Assembly: GCA_019671005.1 (NCBI GenBank)
Contig: CM033745.1
Coordinates: 37,555,834 to 37,619,833, forward strand
Origin: Hibiscus mutabilis
Taxonomy: Eukaryota; Streptophyta; Magnoliopsida; Malvales; Malvaceae
Reading direction: 5' to 3'
Length of the DNA: 64,000 bases
The notes beneath the pieces were generated by a model. It saw nothing but the letters and a program-made list of their open reading frames with translations. It was not told the origin of the DNA and did not search any database. Made by a program: the position numbers and the translations under genes. Below are positions 45,802 through 56,480 of this stretch, one piece after another. Positions within the stretch are counted from its first letter, which is position 1. Each line of letters opens with the position of its first letter.

Positions 45802-46803
45802 ATTGATAGGGTAAATGTAGAGATCAAGCAGGCCGATCGGGCATATGATCTCAATGCTGCTGAGCTGAAGTACGGGAGTTTGAACTCTTTGCATCGTCAA
45901 CTTTTTGATGCGGAAAAAGAATTAGATGAGTATTTGGAATCCGGAAATTCAATGCTGAGAGAAGAAGTTACCGGAAATGATATCTCCGAAGTAGTTAGTA
46001 AATGGACTGGCATACCAGTTTCCAAACTTCAACTATCCGAGAGGGAGAAACTATTATATTTGAAGGAAGTGTTGCATAACATGTTGTGGGTCAAGATCTG
46101 TAGCTGAGGCCATTCAACTATCTCGAGCTGGTCTCTCTGATCCCTGCCATCCAATTGCAAGCTTCATGTTTATGGGGCCCACTGGTGTGGGGAAAACTAA
46201 ACTTGCCAAGGCCCTTGCATCCTACTTGTTTAGCATGGAAGAAGCATATATGGAAAAGCATGCAGTTTCGAGACTTAAAGGTGCTCTACCAGGTTATGTG
46301 GAGGGCAGCTGACAGAGACAGCTCGCCGGAGGCCATATGCTGTGATTATTTTCGATGAGATTGAGAAAGTTTATGGTGATGTATTTAATGTTTTCCTTCA
46401 AATTTTGGATGGGAGAGTCACCGATTCTCAGGGTCATACTGTGAGCTTTACCAACACTGTCATCGTTATGCCTTCGAATGTGGGTTCACAGTACATTCTA
46501 AACCCAGTCGAAGACACCAAAAGATGTAGCTTATGAAATTATAAAGCAGAGGGTGATGGAGGCTGCTAGAGCAGTCCTTGGAACCGAATTCATGAATTGT
46601 GTTGATGAGTATATAGTGTTCTAGCCTTTGGATTGCGAACAAATAAACAGTATTGTGAGATTACAGGTAAGTTCCTCGGGTCCTTAAACATGACCAAGCT
46701 GATCATGTCATTTCTTTGTGCTTATCGGCCTTATTTTTTCAGTTTGTTTTGCAGCTGGAACGTGTGCAAACGAGAATTGCAGATAGGAAAATAAAACTTG
46801 GAT
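45802..46803 (+). pseudogene. CLPB3: ClpB3 relic, exons 9-10, 3'-truncated
   Basis: Exon 9 (45802-46666) starts IDRVNVEIKQADRAYDLN and continues AAELKYGSLNSLHRQLF and VSKWTGIPVSKLQLSEREKL. Its second AAA+ module has Walker A GPTGVGKTKLAKALASYLF near 46170 and Walker B VIIFDEIEK near 46340, then QILDGRVTDSQGHTVSFTNT. A segment of eight or so residues before YMEKHAVSRL is missing. There are frameshifts near 46085, 46300 and 46520, and a TAG at 46622 after DEYIVF. Exon 10 (46755-46803) gives LERVQTRIADRKIKLG and then similarity stops. The rest of the C-terminus is absent. Confidence 0.88.
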
Positions 46804-47052
46804 CCCACAAAACAAATGACAAATTCATCAATATCCCAAACCTTAGATCTCGTCAGGGTTCAAACCCTTCTAATTACAAATGACAACGTTTTATTCAATG
46901 ACAAAAATGGCTCGTATCGATTATATAAGAACTTATATGAAAAGCATGTCAAAGATCGGTACACACTGAGAAAACCATTCAAATCAAGATGGAGAAAACT
47001 ACATGTTTTTATTTACTATGAATCAATTGCTAATGATGAAGTTCATCCTTTA
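46804..47052. other. Unrecognised sequence between two pseudogenes
   Basis: A frame of 90 codons is open on the plus strand (46798-47070), but it has no motif I know. It overlaps the ends of both neighbouring relics, so it is probably chance. Confidence 0.3.
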
Positions 47053-48695
47053 CTAACTGACAGTGTTTGATGAAGATTTCGTTTCTTGGAGGGAGGTCAC
47101 GGTTCTGAACACACCAACTAAGGCCTTAACCTTACTTTTCCATGTTTCGATGAGTTTATTTGCAATTTCTTCGACGATGTTATTAAACAAACCATTTCCA
47201 TCTTGCTTTCCCGGCACAACCTGGTGTCTCTTAAAACAACCTTTTCCTCAATAGGTTCGTCGGCACTTGTTTCATTGTCGACTGACTTGACTCCTCTCCT
47301 CGTAAAGGTTTTGTGGCCTTCGGTGATACTGTTTTGGTTCTCCTCGAGTACACTTCCTTGCCTGAACTTGAGCTGCCCTGGACAATTATTGTTGGACTGA
47401 ATGTCAACGACCTTTCTGCTCCTGAAAGATAATTTCACAGGTTGGCAATCATTGTCATCGGAGAAAACCATTCCATCCTTTCTTGGTATTCCTCGGTTTT
47501 CTTTTTCTGAATTGTCTTCTTCTTCCATACTTACAGTTTTATCTTCATTGAATGCAGAGTTCGAGTCATGATTGGCTTCGGTCACAGTATACTGAGATTC
47601 ATCTTGGACAGTGGATACACTTCAGCAGCACAATTTCCATTTTTATCAGATTTCAACATTACATTTTCTGTCTCCAACTTGATAACGTACAACGTTTTCT
47701 CCTGAAGGGTATCATTTGCTTTCAGCATGTTCATCGAGAAGTTGCTCAGTTTTAGCATTTTCAACCTCGTTTTAGCTCCTGAAAGAGAAGCTCTTCGGGA
47801 CAATGAAGCTCTGTGTGATGCAGAAACTTCCTCTAAAGCTACTTTGGAGGTTGCAGTTGCTTTTCCGTCTTCATGTCACTGGTTCTGCTGTCTTCGGACG
47901 CATAGTACTTCAGACGGAACAGAAGGAAGAATCCTTTCGGCTTCAAAGAAGTAGCAGGCCGTTTACAAAAGCTTTCCTCATTATCTTTTGATGGAACTTT
48001 CTTTGAAGAGATTTGTACTCTCCTGGAAGGTGGTAATCCATCCTGCTGCATGAGTTTACTGGCATCCGATAGATTGGATTTTCACTCGGGTGAAGATTTG
48101 AGTTTTTCTCATAGCTTTCTTTTTATCCTTGGACACTATTTTATTTTCCCAAGAAATTTGGCCATCGGAAGAGTTCATAGGCACCTCAAGGTTCATGATA
48201 TCAGAGTTATCAAAGGAATGGCTTCTGGAATTGGGAGAAGATTTGGTCTTAAGCTTTACCACTGATGTCTTTTCTTTTATCAAAAGAACTTTACTTACAA
48301 TAGCCTTATTTCCACCCGGAGAGTCGGTCGATGTTGGAAGCTTGGTGACCTTAGACATATCAGGGATATGAGTTTCAGCATTGGGGAAACATTTGGACTT
48401 GATTGCTGGTATCTTCTTACTCTGCAGCGAGTCTGAGCTCCCAAAAAACCTTGGCTCATCCTATGGCTTTTTTTATAATCCTCTTCGGAAAAGGAAACCT
48501 ACTACCCTTCTCTTCAGATTCATGTTTCCTCCTCGGTTTGCAAAACTCATGATAAGTACTGATAGAAGCTCTTCGATAGAGAAAGGGAGTTCTTTCTCTG
48601 CTGTTTGCAGAACCTGCTAACGAGTTTCTTCTCGAATTACCCCTATTGATCCCAGTAACATACAGTGTCATTGATGAACTAGATCTCTCAGCCAT
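47053..48695 (-). pseudogene. Plant calmodulin-binding protein (CaM_binding domain) pseudogene
   Basis: Proteins of this family bind Ca2+/calmodulin through a C-terminal domain. The relic starts at ATG 48695 with MAERSSSSMTLYV, and has the family's N-terminal block (YRRASISTYHEFCKPRRKHE, usually LRASTGSCHDFCKYGRKH). A Lys/Ser-rich middle follows: QEKTLYVIKLETEN near 47670-47710 and PVKLSFRSRKVVDIQ, LKFRQGSVLEENQN near 47330-47440. The calmodulin-binding helix is in another frame at about 47070-47240 (LFNNIVEEIANKLIETWKSK, then VKALVGVF). At least four frame changes or stops (near 48455, 48357, 48052, 47582 and 47245) break it. No introns were seen. Family assignment rests on the two conserved ends. 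Confidence 0.75.
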
Positions 48696-48966
48696 TAAAT
48701 ATGTAGCAAACAGAATAAAGCTTAGAACAGACAATCCTGAAATCCAACCAAAACTCTATGTCAACAGTAGTCAACTATACATGCATGTAATTGTAGGCAT
48801 ATACATACCTACATGCATACACACACACACGACCAAAACTCTGTCAACAATAGTCAACGGTAGTAAACACGACTCGCCTCAAAAAAATTCTGTTAATGTA
48901 ACAATATTTGCGTTGATGAAGTGAGTTTTGGTGAATCTCTGATTCTTCTGGTTATGTTGATTACAG

Positions 48967-49263
48967 AATCTAAAGAAAAGTGATCACGGAGCTTCGTTTG
49001 CTAAGGTGTTGAGAATACTCGGAGAGAAATGGAAAAAGCTATCAGGTACGGTTACAATGCCAAATTATTTTTAATTATAGGTTCAAAATTAGCTTGGATG
49101 GTAACAATAAAAAGACATTTTGATATTTTGTGCAGAGGAGGAAAAAGAACCTTATGAAGCAAAGGCTAATTTAGATAGTAAATGATACGAAGTTGAAAGG
49201 AAAGCGTATAAAAAACCTCAACCGATGAACATAGATTAAGGAAATGAATCTGACATCGAGTAA
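48967..49263 (+). pseudogene. SSRP1: SSRP1 (FACT subunit) HMG-box exon fragment
   Basis: SSRP1 is the HMG-box subunit of the FACT histone chaperone. After an acceptor TTACAG the first exon (48967-49045) reads NLKKSDHGASFAKVLRILGE and KWKKLS. A GT-AG intron of about 90 bp follows. The second exon (from 49136) reads EEEKEPYEAKANLD and, after a TGA, KKPQPMNID then a TAA and GNESDIE. The tail PQPMNID-GNESD is specific to plant SSRP1 rather than to HMGB proteins. Only the last part of the gene is here, and both stops lie inside conserved residues, so it is a dead fragment. Confidence 0.75.
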
Positions 49264-50554
49264 AATTTAGAAGGCAGGCCTGGCTTAGAGAGAATTTGTA
49301 GTGAAGAGGCTTGGCTTCAAAGTATGTATTCTAAAGGTGTTCACACTTTGTAGGATGTAATATGGAGAAAATATCTATGTTCTTGCGAAGAATATGCTAG
49401 TATAAGCTCCACCATTGGATTGACTGCAAATCCTATACTTAACCTTTCATGTGTGATTGGAACTAGTGTTCTTGAGCTCGTTTGACACGAAGATTGCGAA
49501 TTTCACCAATTGCAATGCTGGTTTGAGCTTCTCGAATGCGGATCCCATTGCTTCATTGATGTATTCTATGTGCTCGTTTCCAAGTGAAGTATACGATACT
49601 CATTCATTACCTTGTTTATTGATGCGGGAACGAAAAAGGTGACTCTCTTAACACATCTTAATTCCTTAAGAAACATGATTGTCGGATCCCTTAACGAAAA
49701 AGGCGACTCATAGCTTCTCTACCGATGAAAACACGATCACCATCACTACACATGTATTGGATCCCTTATCATCGAAAAATATTATATGAACTCGTATCAT
49801 CTCGCCATTCATAGTTTAGCCAGTAAGAATATTATATGTCAACGTTTGCTGGGTTGAAGTAGCTTATTTTTAACAAAGACAACCAAACTTAAAATAGTTA
49901 TTCCCTTGGTTGAAGTAGCTTATTTTTAACAAAGACAACCAAACTTAAAGTCCCTTTGCCTCTACTAAAGTCAATTTAATTTTTTAAACTAGTATTGATA
50001 AAAATATTAAAAATATATATTTTAAAAACCTTAAGTTGTTTTTAAATATATATTTTATAAAATTTAATTATTTAAAATAATCATGATCAAAGTTTAAAAT
50101 TTTAATTTTTAAATGTTATTAAGAAAGAAACAATTTTAATGGGACGAAATATAAAATTAGGATTTGACAGAAAAAAATATATAAATATTTAATTAAAAAG
50201 TTATAGTTTGAAGTCTTATTATTCAATTAAGCTTTTTTCATTAAAAACCCAATTAAAATTTTGAAGTGGAATCTGGCAAAAAAAATGAAATTGGAAGACA
50301 CAGGGAAATAGAGATAGAGTGGGTAGTTTGAACAGTGTAAAACCATGACAATCACAGCCGAAAAACTTGACTAATTATAGGGCTAGGGCTCGTTAGGACT
50401 TGAGCTCTAGTGTGAACATCATTCCATTCATCAATTTCTGAGTCATACATGCATACGTACGTGTATATATATATATATATACATACATTCATATATCCAC
50501 CTGATAAGAACCAAATTCTAAGTATGAACATAGAGAAACTTGAACCTTTCGAAC
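49264..50554. other. Mostly non-coding spacer, one possible exon fragment and a 57-bp tandem duplication
   Basis: On the minus strand at about 49450-49625 a frame reads GNEHIEYINEAMGSAFEKLK and continues PALQLVKFAIFVSNELK. It looks protein-like, but I cannot name the family. Near 49850-49965 a segment beginning GGTTGAAGTAGCTTATTTTT occurs twice in tandem (period about 57 bp). A short (TA)n lies near 50465-50482. The rest is AT-rich. Confidence 0.4.
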
Positions 50555-52074
50555 CTATGATTCTTTTGCTCTAGGCTTTGGTGATGGGTGAGGAGCCTGA
50601 TGATTGTTTGAAGCGGATAAGCTCCTCATATGTTGTCCTTTCCTCACTACAAATCCGGCCTGTGCTCTGGTGTCGTTTTTAGCATTTACATTGGACCTAA
50701 CACGATCGGATTGCATAATTTGAACATAATAGGACGAACTTGCCATATTTTTAAGGTTTGGCAGTGGCTTTAGGGTTTCAACAACTTCACTCATCCGAGG
50801 CCTGCCTTTCAGATCACGGCCTCGAATTGGAGGCTCTTACACAATAAAAACGACAAACCAAGTCAATTCTAATTTCTAACATAAGAATTCACTATAATCA
50901 ATACATGGATAACTTTTAATATGGCAGCCTAACAGTCAAAATCCGATTATTTGATGGAATCCTTTCGCCAAATGAATGTTCGAGCTTATTAGGAAGAAAC
51001 ATACCGGTCGGAGGTGAAGAAAATAAATTAAAGGGAAAACTTGGGGCACCACTCAATATCTCTGAGCTAAATATTGAACAACTGAGGACATTACCTTCCA
51101 ATAATAAAACCCCGATTCTCGGTTTAACCTAAGTTAAAGGTTAGGGCACCCTAGAAAATCATGTGTTTATTTAACAAAGCTATCCGCATATGTATGTCTG
51201 AGCTACTTAAGTGTCGGAATACTTTAGTTAAAACCATGTTTGGACTTTGGACCGTGAAAATATTGTCCCCCAAGAAGAAGAAACATCATTCAGATGTCAT
51301 ACCAGCCATTCTTTGTGACCTTGAAGTCCTTCGATGTTTAGGTTTTTGACAGCCACACTAAGTCCAGTACCCTCACGAAGAAGACTCCCGGGTCTGAAAT
51401 TTCGGGTTGCTAATTTAAGGTCAATAAATGTGAACTTCCGTACTCAAATGCATTTTGGTGTGGAGGAAGCAGTTTCTGCATTACTAGTCGTAGAAGACAC
51501 CGAAACGGCCGGCTGATCTCTGCTTTTCTCTTTTGTTGGTTTACTTTACAAACAGCAAGGCAACGAAATCAATGGTCATGTTTAACAATTATAAAAAGAA
51601 TAATTACTATCAGATACCATTTCATGTATTAATTGTATATGCAATTATCACACAGTAAATGCTTTCAAAACTATGATAAAAAGAAATGGTTAAAACTTAG
51701 TTGCCTTCAAGTTTCAACTACTCACCTCATTCACCAAAACTAACCATGTTACAAAAGGAAAAGTAAAGTAAGATATAAATACACATATTCCATTAACAGC
51801 GGAAGCCCCAGGCCCATAAAATATTATGCTACCTTAACTGACCAAATTTATATAACAAGTGACCATCAAAAAATTTTAACTTCTTGATCAATAAATTACA
51901 TATGTATATATACCTTTAATCAAGATTGATACAATAAAGCAATATCAGGCGAATAAAAAGTAATTTTTAAGAACAAAAAGGGAAGAGAAATCAGAAGATT
52001 ACATATGTATATATACCTGTTCTTCCACTCATGGAGTTATCAACTCTTGATCTCGAAGACATGCAGCTTCCCAT
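50555..52074 (-). pseudogene. Receptor-like cytoplasmic kinase (RLCK-VII/PBL type) pseudogene, kinase core lost
   Basis: These kinases are anchored to the plasma membrane by N-terminal acylation and relay receptor-kinase signals. Exon 1 (52017-52074) encodes MGSCMSSRSRVDNSMSGRTG, with the myristoylation Gly2 and a Cys for palmitoylation, and ends at a GT donor. Exon 2 (about 51305-51519) has KFTFIDLKLATRNFRPGSLL, then a gap, then VAVKNLNIEGLQGHKEWL with stops; the Gly-loop segment between is missing. The catalytic core is not found in 50840-51300. The last exon (50555-50835) reads RPRMSEVVETLKPLPNLKNM and ASSSYYVQIMQSDRV, the subfamily's typical C-terminus. Confidence 0.75.
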
Positions 52075-53500
52075 AAACCTGAATTTAACCCACCACCCTG
52101 TTTCTTCTTCACCTCCTCCATCTTTCTTTTTCCTTGATTTTTCTCAACAAATCTTTCAGATTGATGGCCATACCTCTATCCAAATTCCTTTCACCAGAAA
52201 AGAATTTGTATTTTTCCCAACAAAGAAGGCCACTTTTAATCTTAAAACATCTACACACAAGTGGTTTCAACCAACCAAAAACATAAAAATTAGATTTTTA
52301 GCTCTTAATTATTATTATTTTATTTATTTTTGTGGCACGATTTTTTTTGTCTTTATAACAAGGTCTATGTCTAGTTTTGTGGTTGTTTGGCGCTCGTAAA
52401 TAGATTCTCGCGACTTTAGTTTTTGATTTGAGATTGCTAGTGGTCATCAATAGTTTGATCCATTTTGTGGTTGTTTGTCAATATAATCAAAACTGTGTAG
52501 CGGAACAACATGCAAATTTTTTTGTTTCACTTATCACTCCTACATCACCTCTTATGTGTCTTCCTCATAGTGACAAGGAAATTTTATTATGGTTATTGAA
52601 TTTTTATGGTTTGAATAGAAAGTTTCGATATTTTTTGTGCCTGTCTCATGTTTTTTGTTTTATTTGTATGAAATTTTTAGTGAACATAATTTTCAAATCT
52701 CTCATTATATTTAAGTGTGTTGTATTTACTGAACCTTTCATTATTTCTAATAAAATTTAATTATTTTGTTTAAAAAATTATTTATCAAAGTATCACTCAT
52801 TTGTGTCACGGAGAAAACACATTTTTTGGACGGCGCTTTTCGCCAGCGTAATAATATGATCGGTTATTTTCTTTATTATTTAGTTAAAATAAATGGAAGG
52901 CACATCCTGAGAAAACGTTTTACTCTAAAATTTAAATTTTTTTTTATAAAAAAAGTGCCCTCAGATGCCCGTGCTTTCTGCGAAAGAAATTAATTTTTTG
53001 GAAGTGTAAAAATATTAAATATACCTAAAGTGTGTTCAAGTAACAACCCTAAAATAATTTTATATTTTAAAATTATTGTTAGAAAATATAAAAAATAAAT
53101 AATGTTATATTTATGGGCGGAGCCACTTAATTAAGAATTGTCACATGACATTTTAAAAATTTTAGAGTAATTTTTTATCTTATAAATTTAATATAAAATA
53201 ATATTAAAAATAAAACTAACACAATTTTAAATGAATGTTAAACTGTTTAAAAAATTAGTACTCTTAAAAAGAAATTAAAACTCATTATTTTTTTTACATA
53301 CTTAAAAGAATCATTCATACAAAATTTAAATTTTCGCATCTAAACTAAATTTTCTGCCATTAAAAATTTAATGTTTTAATTAAAAAGGTAATTTATTTTA
53401 AAATATTAAATTTGTCATAATGACTAATTAATTTTGCCCCCATATATTTTCTTTATTTATTAATTCAATTATTACTGGATAATATCCAGCAAATATAAAA
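52075..53500. other. AT-rich spacer, nothing recognised
   Basis: Short open frames exist, but none shows a motif, and composition is low-complexity. The part nearest 53500 would contain the upstream region of the GA3-oxidase relic. Confidence 0.45.
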
Positions 53501-53571
53501 AAATAAAAAATGGTATATCTAACCACTTACCATATAGACAAAATTCAAGCAAGACCAGAGCCAGGGAAGAC

Positions 53572-53581
53572 CGTCTATATA
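53572..53581 (+). promoter_or_regulatory. Likely TATA box of the GA3-oxidase relic
   Basis: TCTATATATG lies about 65 bp upstream of the ATG at 53642, a normal distance for a plant promoter with a short leader. Confidence 0.45.
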
Positions 53582-53641
53582 TGTCAGATTCTTACACACA
53601 ACCCTCACCCACTCCAAATTTATCATCTCTTCTTCGTTCAT

Positions 53642-55558
53642 ATGAATACCCAAACCTTCAACCATCTCCTTCCGATTGACTTCACCACTGTCTCTACAGT
53701 GCCCGATTCTCATGCATGGTCACCAACAAGTTCACCGTGTCACCTCCTGATCAACGATGACAAGCCATTGCTGCCCGTCATCGATATCGGCAAGCCGGAT
53801 GCGTACGAGCTCTTGAGACATGCTTGTGAGGAATGGCGAGCGTTTCAAGTCATCAACCATGGTGTTCCCTTGAGTTTGTTTTCTGAAACCGTGTTCCAAG
53901 CACGGCGGCTGTTCTCGCTGCCCATGGAAAAGAAGCATCTCGTTGCACGACCACCGTCGAGAACCGCCGGATATGGCTCACACCGTATCTCCGCCTTCTT
54001 TCCTAAGTTGATGTGGACGGAGGGTTACCGCATGATGGGGTCCCCAGTGGAACATGCTCGCAAACTTTAGCCTCAAGATCATGCCAAATTCTGGTACGAG
54101 CGTTACTTTGCATGGGATAATCCATTTGTCTCTTAACAATTTGTCTTGTATTCTTTCAATTTTCTGTTTCTAGAATCTCTTGCTTTTTCTAGGAGTGGCA
54201 AATGGGTAATTCGGTTCAGTTTTAGTTCAAGTTATTTTAGTTCGAAACATTTTAAGTATGATATTATTAGATTTAAATTCAGTTTCAGTTTAATTTTAAT
54301 TCATGTCTAATTCGAGTCATATTAAGTGGTTAACTTTCTGCTTGTCTGCTAGCCTAGGTAATAGTAACATCCCCAGAACTTCTCTTCTTTTCTTCTTCGG
54401 CATCTGTTTCTACGTCTTATTTTTATTTTACTCCTTTAGATCTTTTGTTTCACTTAGATAGTGTAATGAAATCGAGTTGAAAAAGAAATGAAATTTCCAT
54501 ACTATTAAGGTAAGAAAGTAAAAAATAATAATAATTAAAATTTGATTTGGGTTTGTCGGTTAATATCGCGTTGGTTATATTCAATTTTAGTCAATGAGAG
54601 ATTAGCCAGTTTTAATTGGGTTTTTAGGTCGAGTCATTTTTTACATGCTATATATGGTTTTATTAAAGTTATTTGACTTTTTGGTGAATTGTGTGACAGT
54701 TCACATCTCATATTTCTTTATTTTTTTAGTATTTTTTTCTTTATTTCGGGTTGTCTTCGGTTTAAGTTGCTTTCGGTTCAGGTCTATTTGGTTATGTTAA
54801 AAGTTGGTTTGGGTGCATTTCGGTTCAATTAAAATTCAAGTCGGTTTCAGTTTGGTTTAATTTATTTTGCGTTTCGGGTCATCATATTTAGATCGATATC
54901 GGGTCTCAAGTCGAGCAAATCGATTTAGGTCTAGCTTTTTCTATCTCTTTTCTCACATCATTCGTTGGTGGTTTTGGTGCAGCGAGGTGATGGAACAATG
55001 GCAGGCGGAGATGAAAACATTGACCGAGAGAATAGTGGCAATGATGTTTGGCTCATTGGGTTTAATCAATGAAGATGATATGCAATGGTTTGGATCCCAA
55101 ACTGGGTGTGACCAACCCCTGTGTGTGCTTCAACTGAACTCCTACCCCGTGTGTCCGGACCCTGACCGAACCATGGGGTTAGCTCCTCACACGGACTCGT
55201 CCCTCATCACTTTGCTAGACCAGGGCAACATCGGTGGCCTCCAAGTTTATAAAGATGGTGAGGGGTGGGTCTCTGTTGAGCCAATCGAGGGAGCCGTGGT
55301 GGTCAATGTGGGTGATTTGATGCAAGTTGTCTCTAATGGGAGGTTTAAGTCCGTGTTGCATCGTGCCGTAGTGAATAAGACACACCACCGCGTGTCGACC
55401 GCCTTCTTTTATGGGCCACCGTGGGATGTCAAGGTCTCACCGTTGCGAAAGTTGGTTGATTCCGATCATCCACACTGTGTTGGTCGTTGATGTGGAAGGA
55501 GTATCTTCAAATCAAGAAGAACGAGATTAGTGGGGCGCTTGAGTCAAATCGTCTCTGA
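53642..55558 (+). pseudogene. GA3ox: Gibberellin 3-beta-dioxygenase (GA3ox) pseudogene
   Basis: GA3ox is a 2-oxoglutarate/Fe(II) dioxygenase that makes bioactive gibberellins. Exon 1 (53642-54093) has VPDSHAWSP, LPVIDIGKPDAYELLRHACE, FQVINHGVPLSLFSE and MWTEGYRMMGSPVEHARKL, then a TAG where the family has Trp (LWPQ). Exon 2 (54983-55558) has MEQWQAEMKTLTERI, NSYPVCPDPDRTMGLAPHTD with the iron ligands His and Asp (HTDSS), SVLHRAVVNKT with the third ligand, and RVSTAFF with the Arg-x-Ser that binds 2-oxoglutarate. Near 55476 an extra base shifts the frame before MWKEYLQIKKNE. The single intron is at the usual place and carries a hAT insertion. The active-site residues survive, so inactivation may be recent. 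Confidence 0.88.
54190..54933. mobile_element. hAT-like element in the GA3ox intron, TSD GCTTTTTC
   Basis: A perfect 8-bp direct repeat GCTTTTTC flanks it (54182-54189 and 54934-54941). The left end TAGGAGTGGCAAATGGG is typical of hAT; the right end (TTAGGTCTA) matches only in outline. Both halves repeat TTCGGTT/TTCAGTTT words. It is 744 bp, with no transposase. Removing it leaves an intron of about 140 bp. Confidence 0.75.
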
Positions 55559-55963
55559 AATTTAGATAAAAAAAAGGCAATAAAATGTGATATGGTACTA
55601 TAAATGAAATGTTTCAATTTGATGGAGAAAAAAAATGGTTGAAGTATTGCAGACCGTGGAGTTTTTTTTTTAATAATCTAATGGCGATTATAAGATAATA
55701 TCTGTTCATAGATATTCTTAACCCTTTGATAGTGTATATACACCATGTAGACAACAAGATTTGAACATGTGTCTTTTAAGACCAATATCATCCGCATCTA
55801 TATTGAAACACTTGTTGAATTCTAAACCGTGGAGTTGTTAAGTTTTCATTATGAGCATTTTTATAATTCTATAAGACGTTTTAGATTGCCATACAAAATG
55901 GGCCAAGTATGAAACGTCTATAATTGTACGTAGACATGCATTTCGACACGAGACTAGTGTGGT
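55559..55963. other. Spacer after the GA3ox relic
   Basis: AT-rich, with a possible 3' untranslated remnant at the start. No gene is seen. Confidence 0.4.
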
Positions 55964-56480
55964 TAGGGCTGGACGTTAGATCGAGTCGAGTTAAATTTTT
56001 TGAGTTATTCGAGTTTACAAGTCTTATTTCACGATTCAAACTTTAGTTGAAATTTTTTCAACTCGAGCTGAGTTTATGAAATTCGAGTCTATTCGAATCG
56101 AGTCGTGTTTTCGAGTTTATGTACAAATTTAACTGTAATTATTTATAATGTTATAATACATATTAATTCTAATTTAAATGACTTTCTATATCCATATATG
56201 ATAAACATATATATATATATATATTTCTTCATATTTTCACATGTGATATACATAATATATCATGCAGAATTGACAGACTCCACTCGAACTTAAAAACTGA
56301 TCAACTAATTACTAAAAATTTCGAGTTATTCAAAATTTTATTTTATAACTCAAACTTTATTTGAAATTTTTTCAAGTCGACTCGAGTTTATAAAATTACG
56401 AATCAAGTCAAAACGAGTCAGTTTTTTTCGCAATGAGTCGAATAATTCGATTTTCTCGAGTCGAGTTTTGCCCACCCCTA
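55964..56480. mobile_element. Non-autonomous hAT-like element built on CGAGTCGAG words
   Basis: It starts TAGGGCTGGACG and ends GCCCACCCCTA; TAGGG-TGG is a common hAT end. Subterminal words TCGAGTCGAGT, ATTCGAGT and CTCGAGTCGAG are repeated in both halves in opposite orientation. It is 517 bp long. The 8-bp flanks are not clearly identical, so the exact ends carry some doubt. Confidence 0.6.

Noticed and set aside
30931..46803. A functional ClpB3 gene with very long introns
   Set aside because: Stops in exons 2 and 9, several frameshifts, lost segments and a missing C-terminus cannot be repaired by splicing.
46798..47070. A 90-codon plus-strand gene
   Set aside because: It overlaps the ends of the ClpB3 and calmodulin-binding relics, and no family is recognised.
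48129..48371. Plus-strand frames across 47.2-48.6 kb
   Set aside because: They are shadows of the minus-strand calmodulin-binding-protein relic, whose family motifs are clear.
52031..52399. A 122-codon plus-strand gene
   Set aside because: It is the complement of exon 1 of the kinase relic and then runs through low-complexity sequence.
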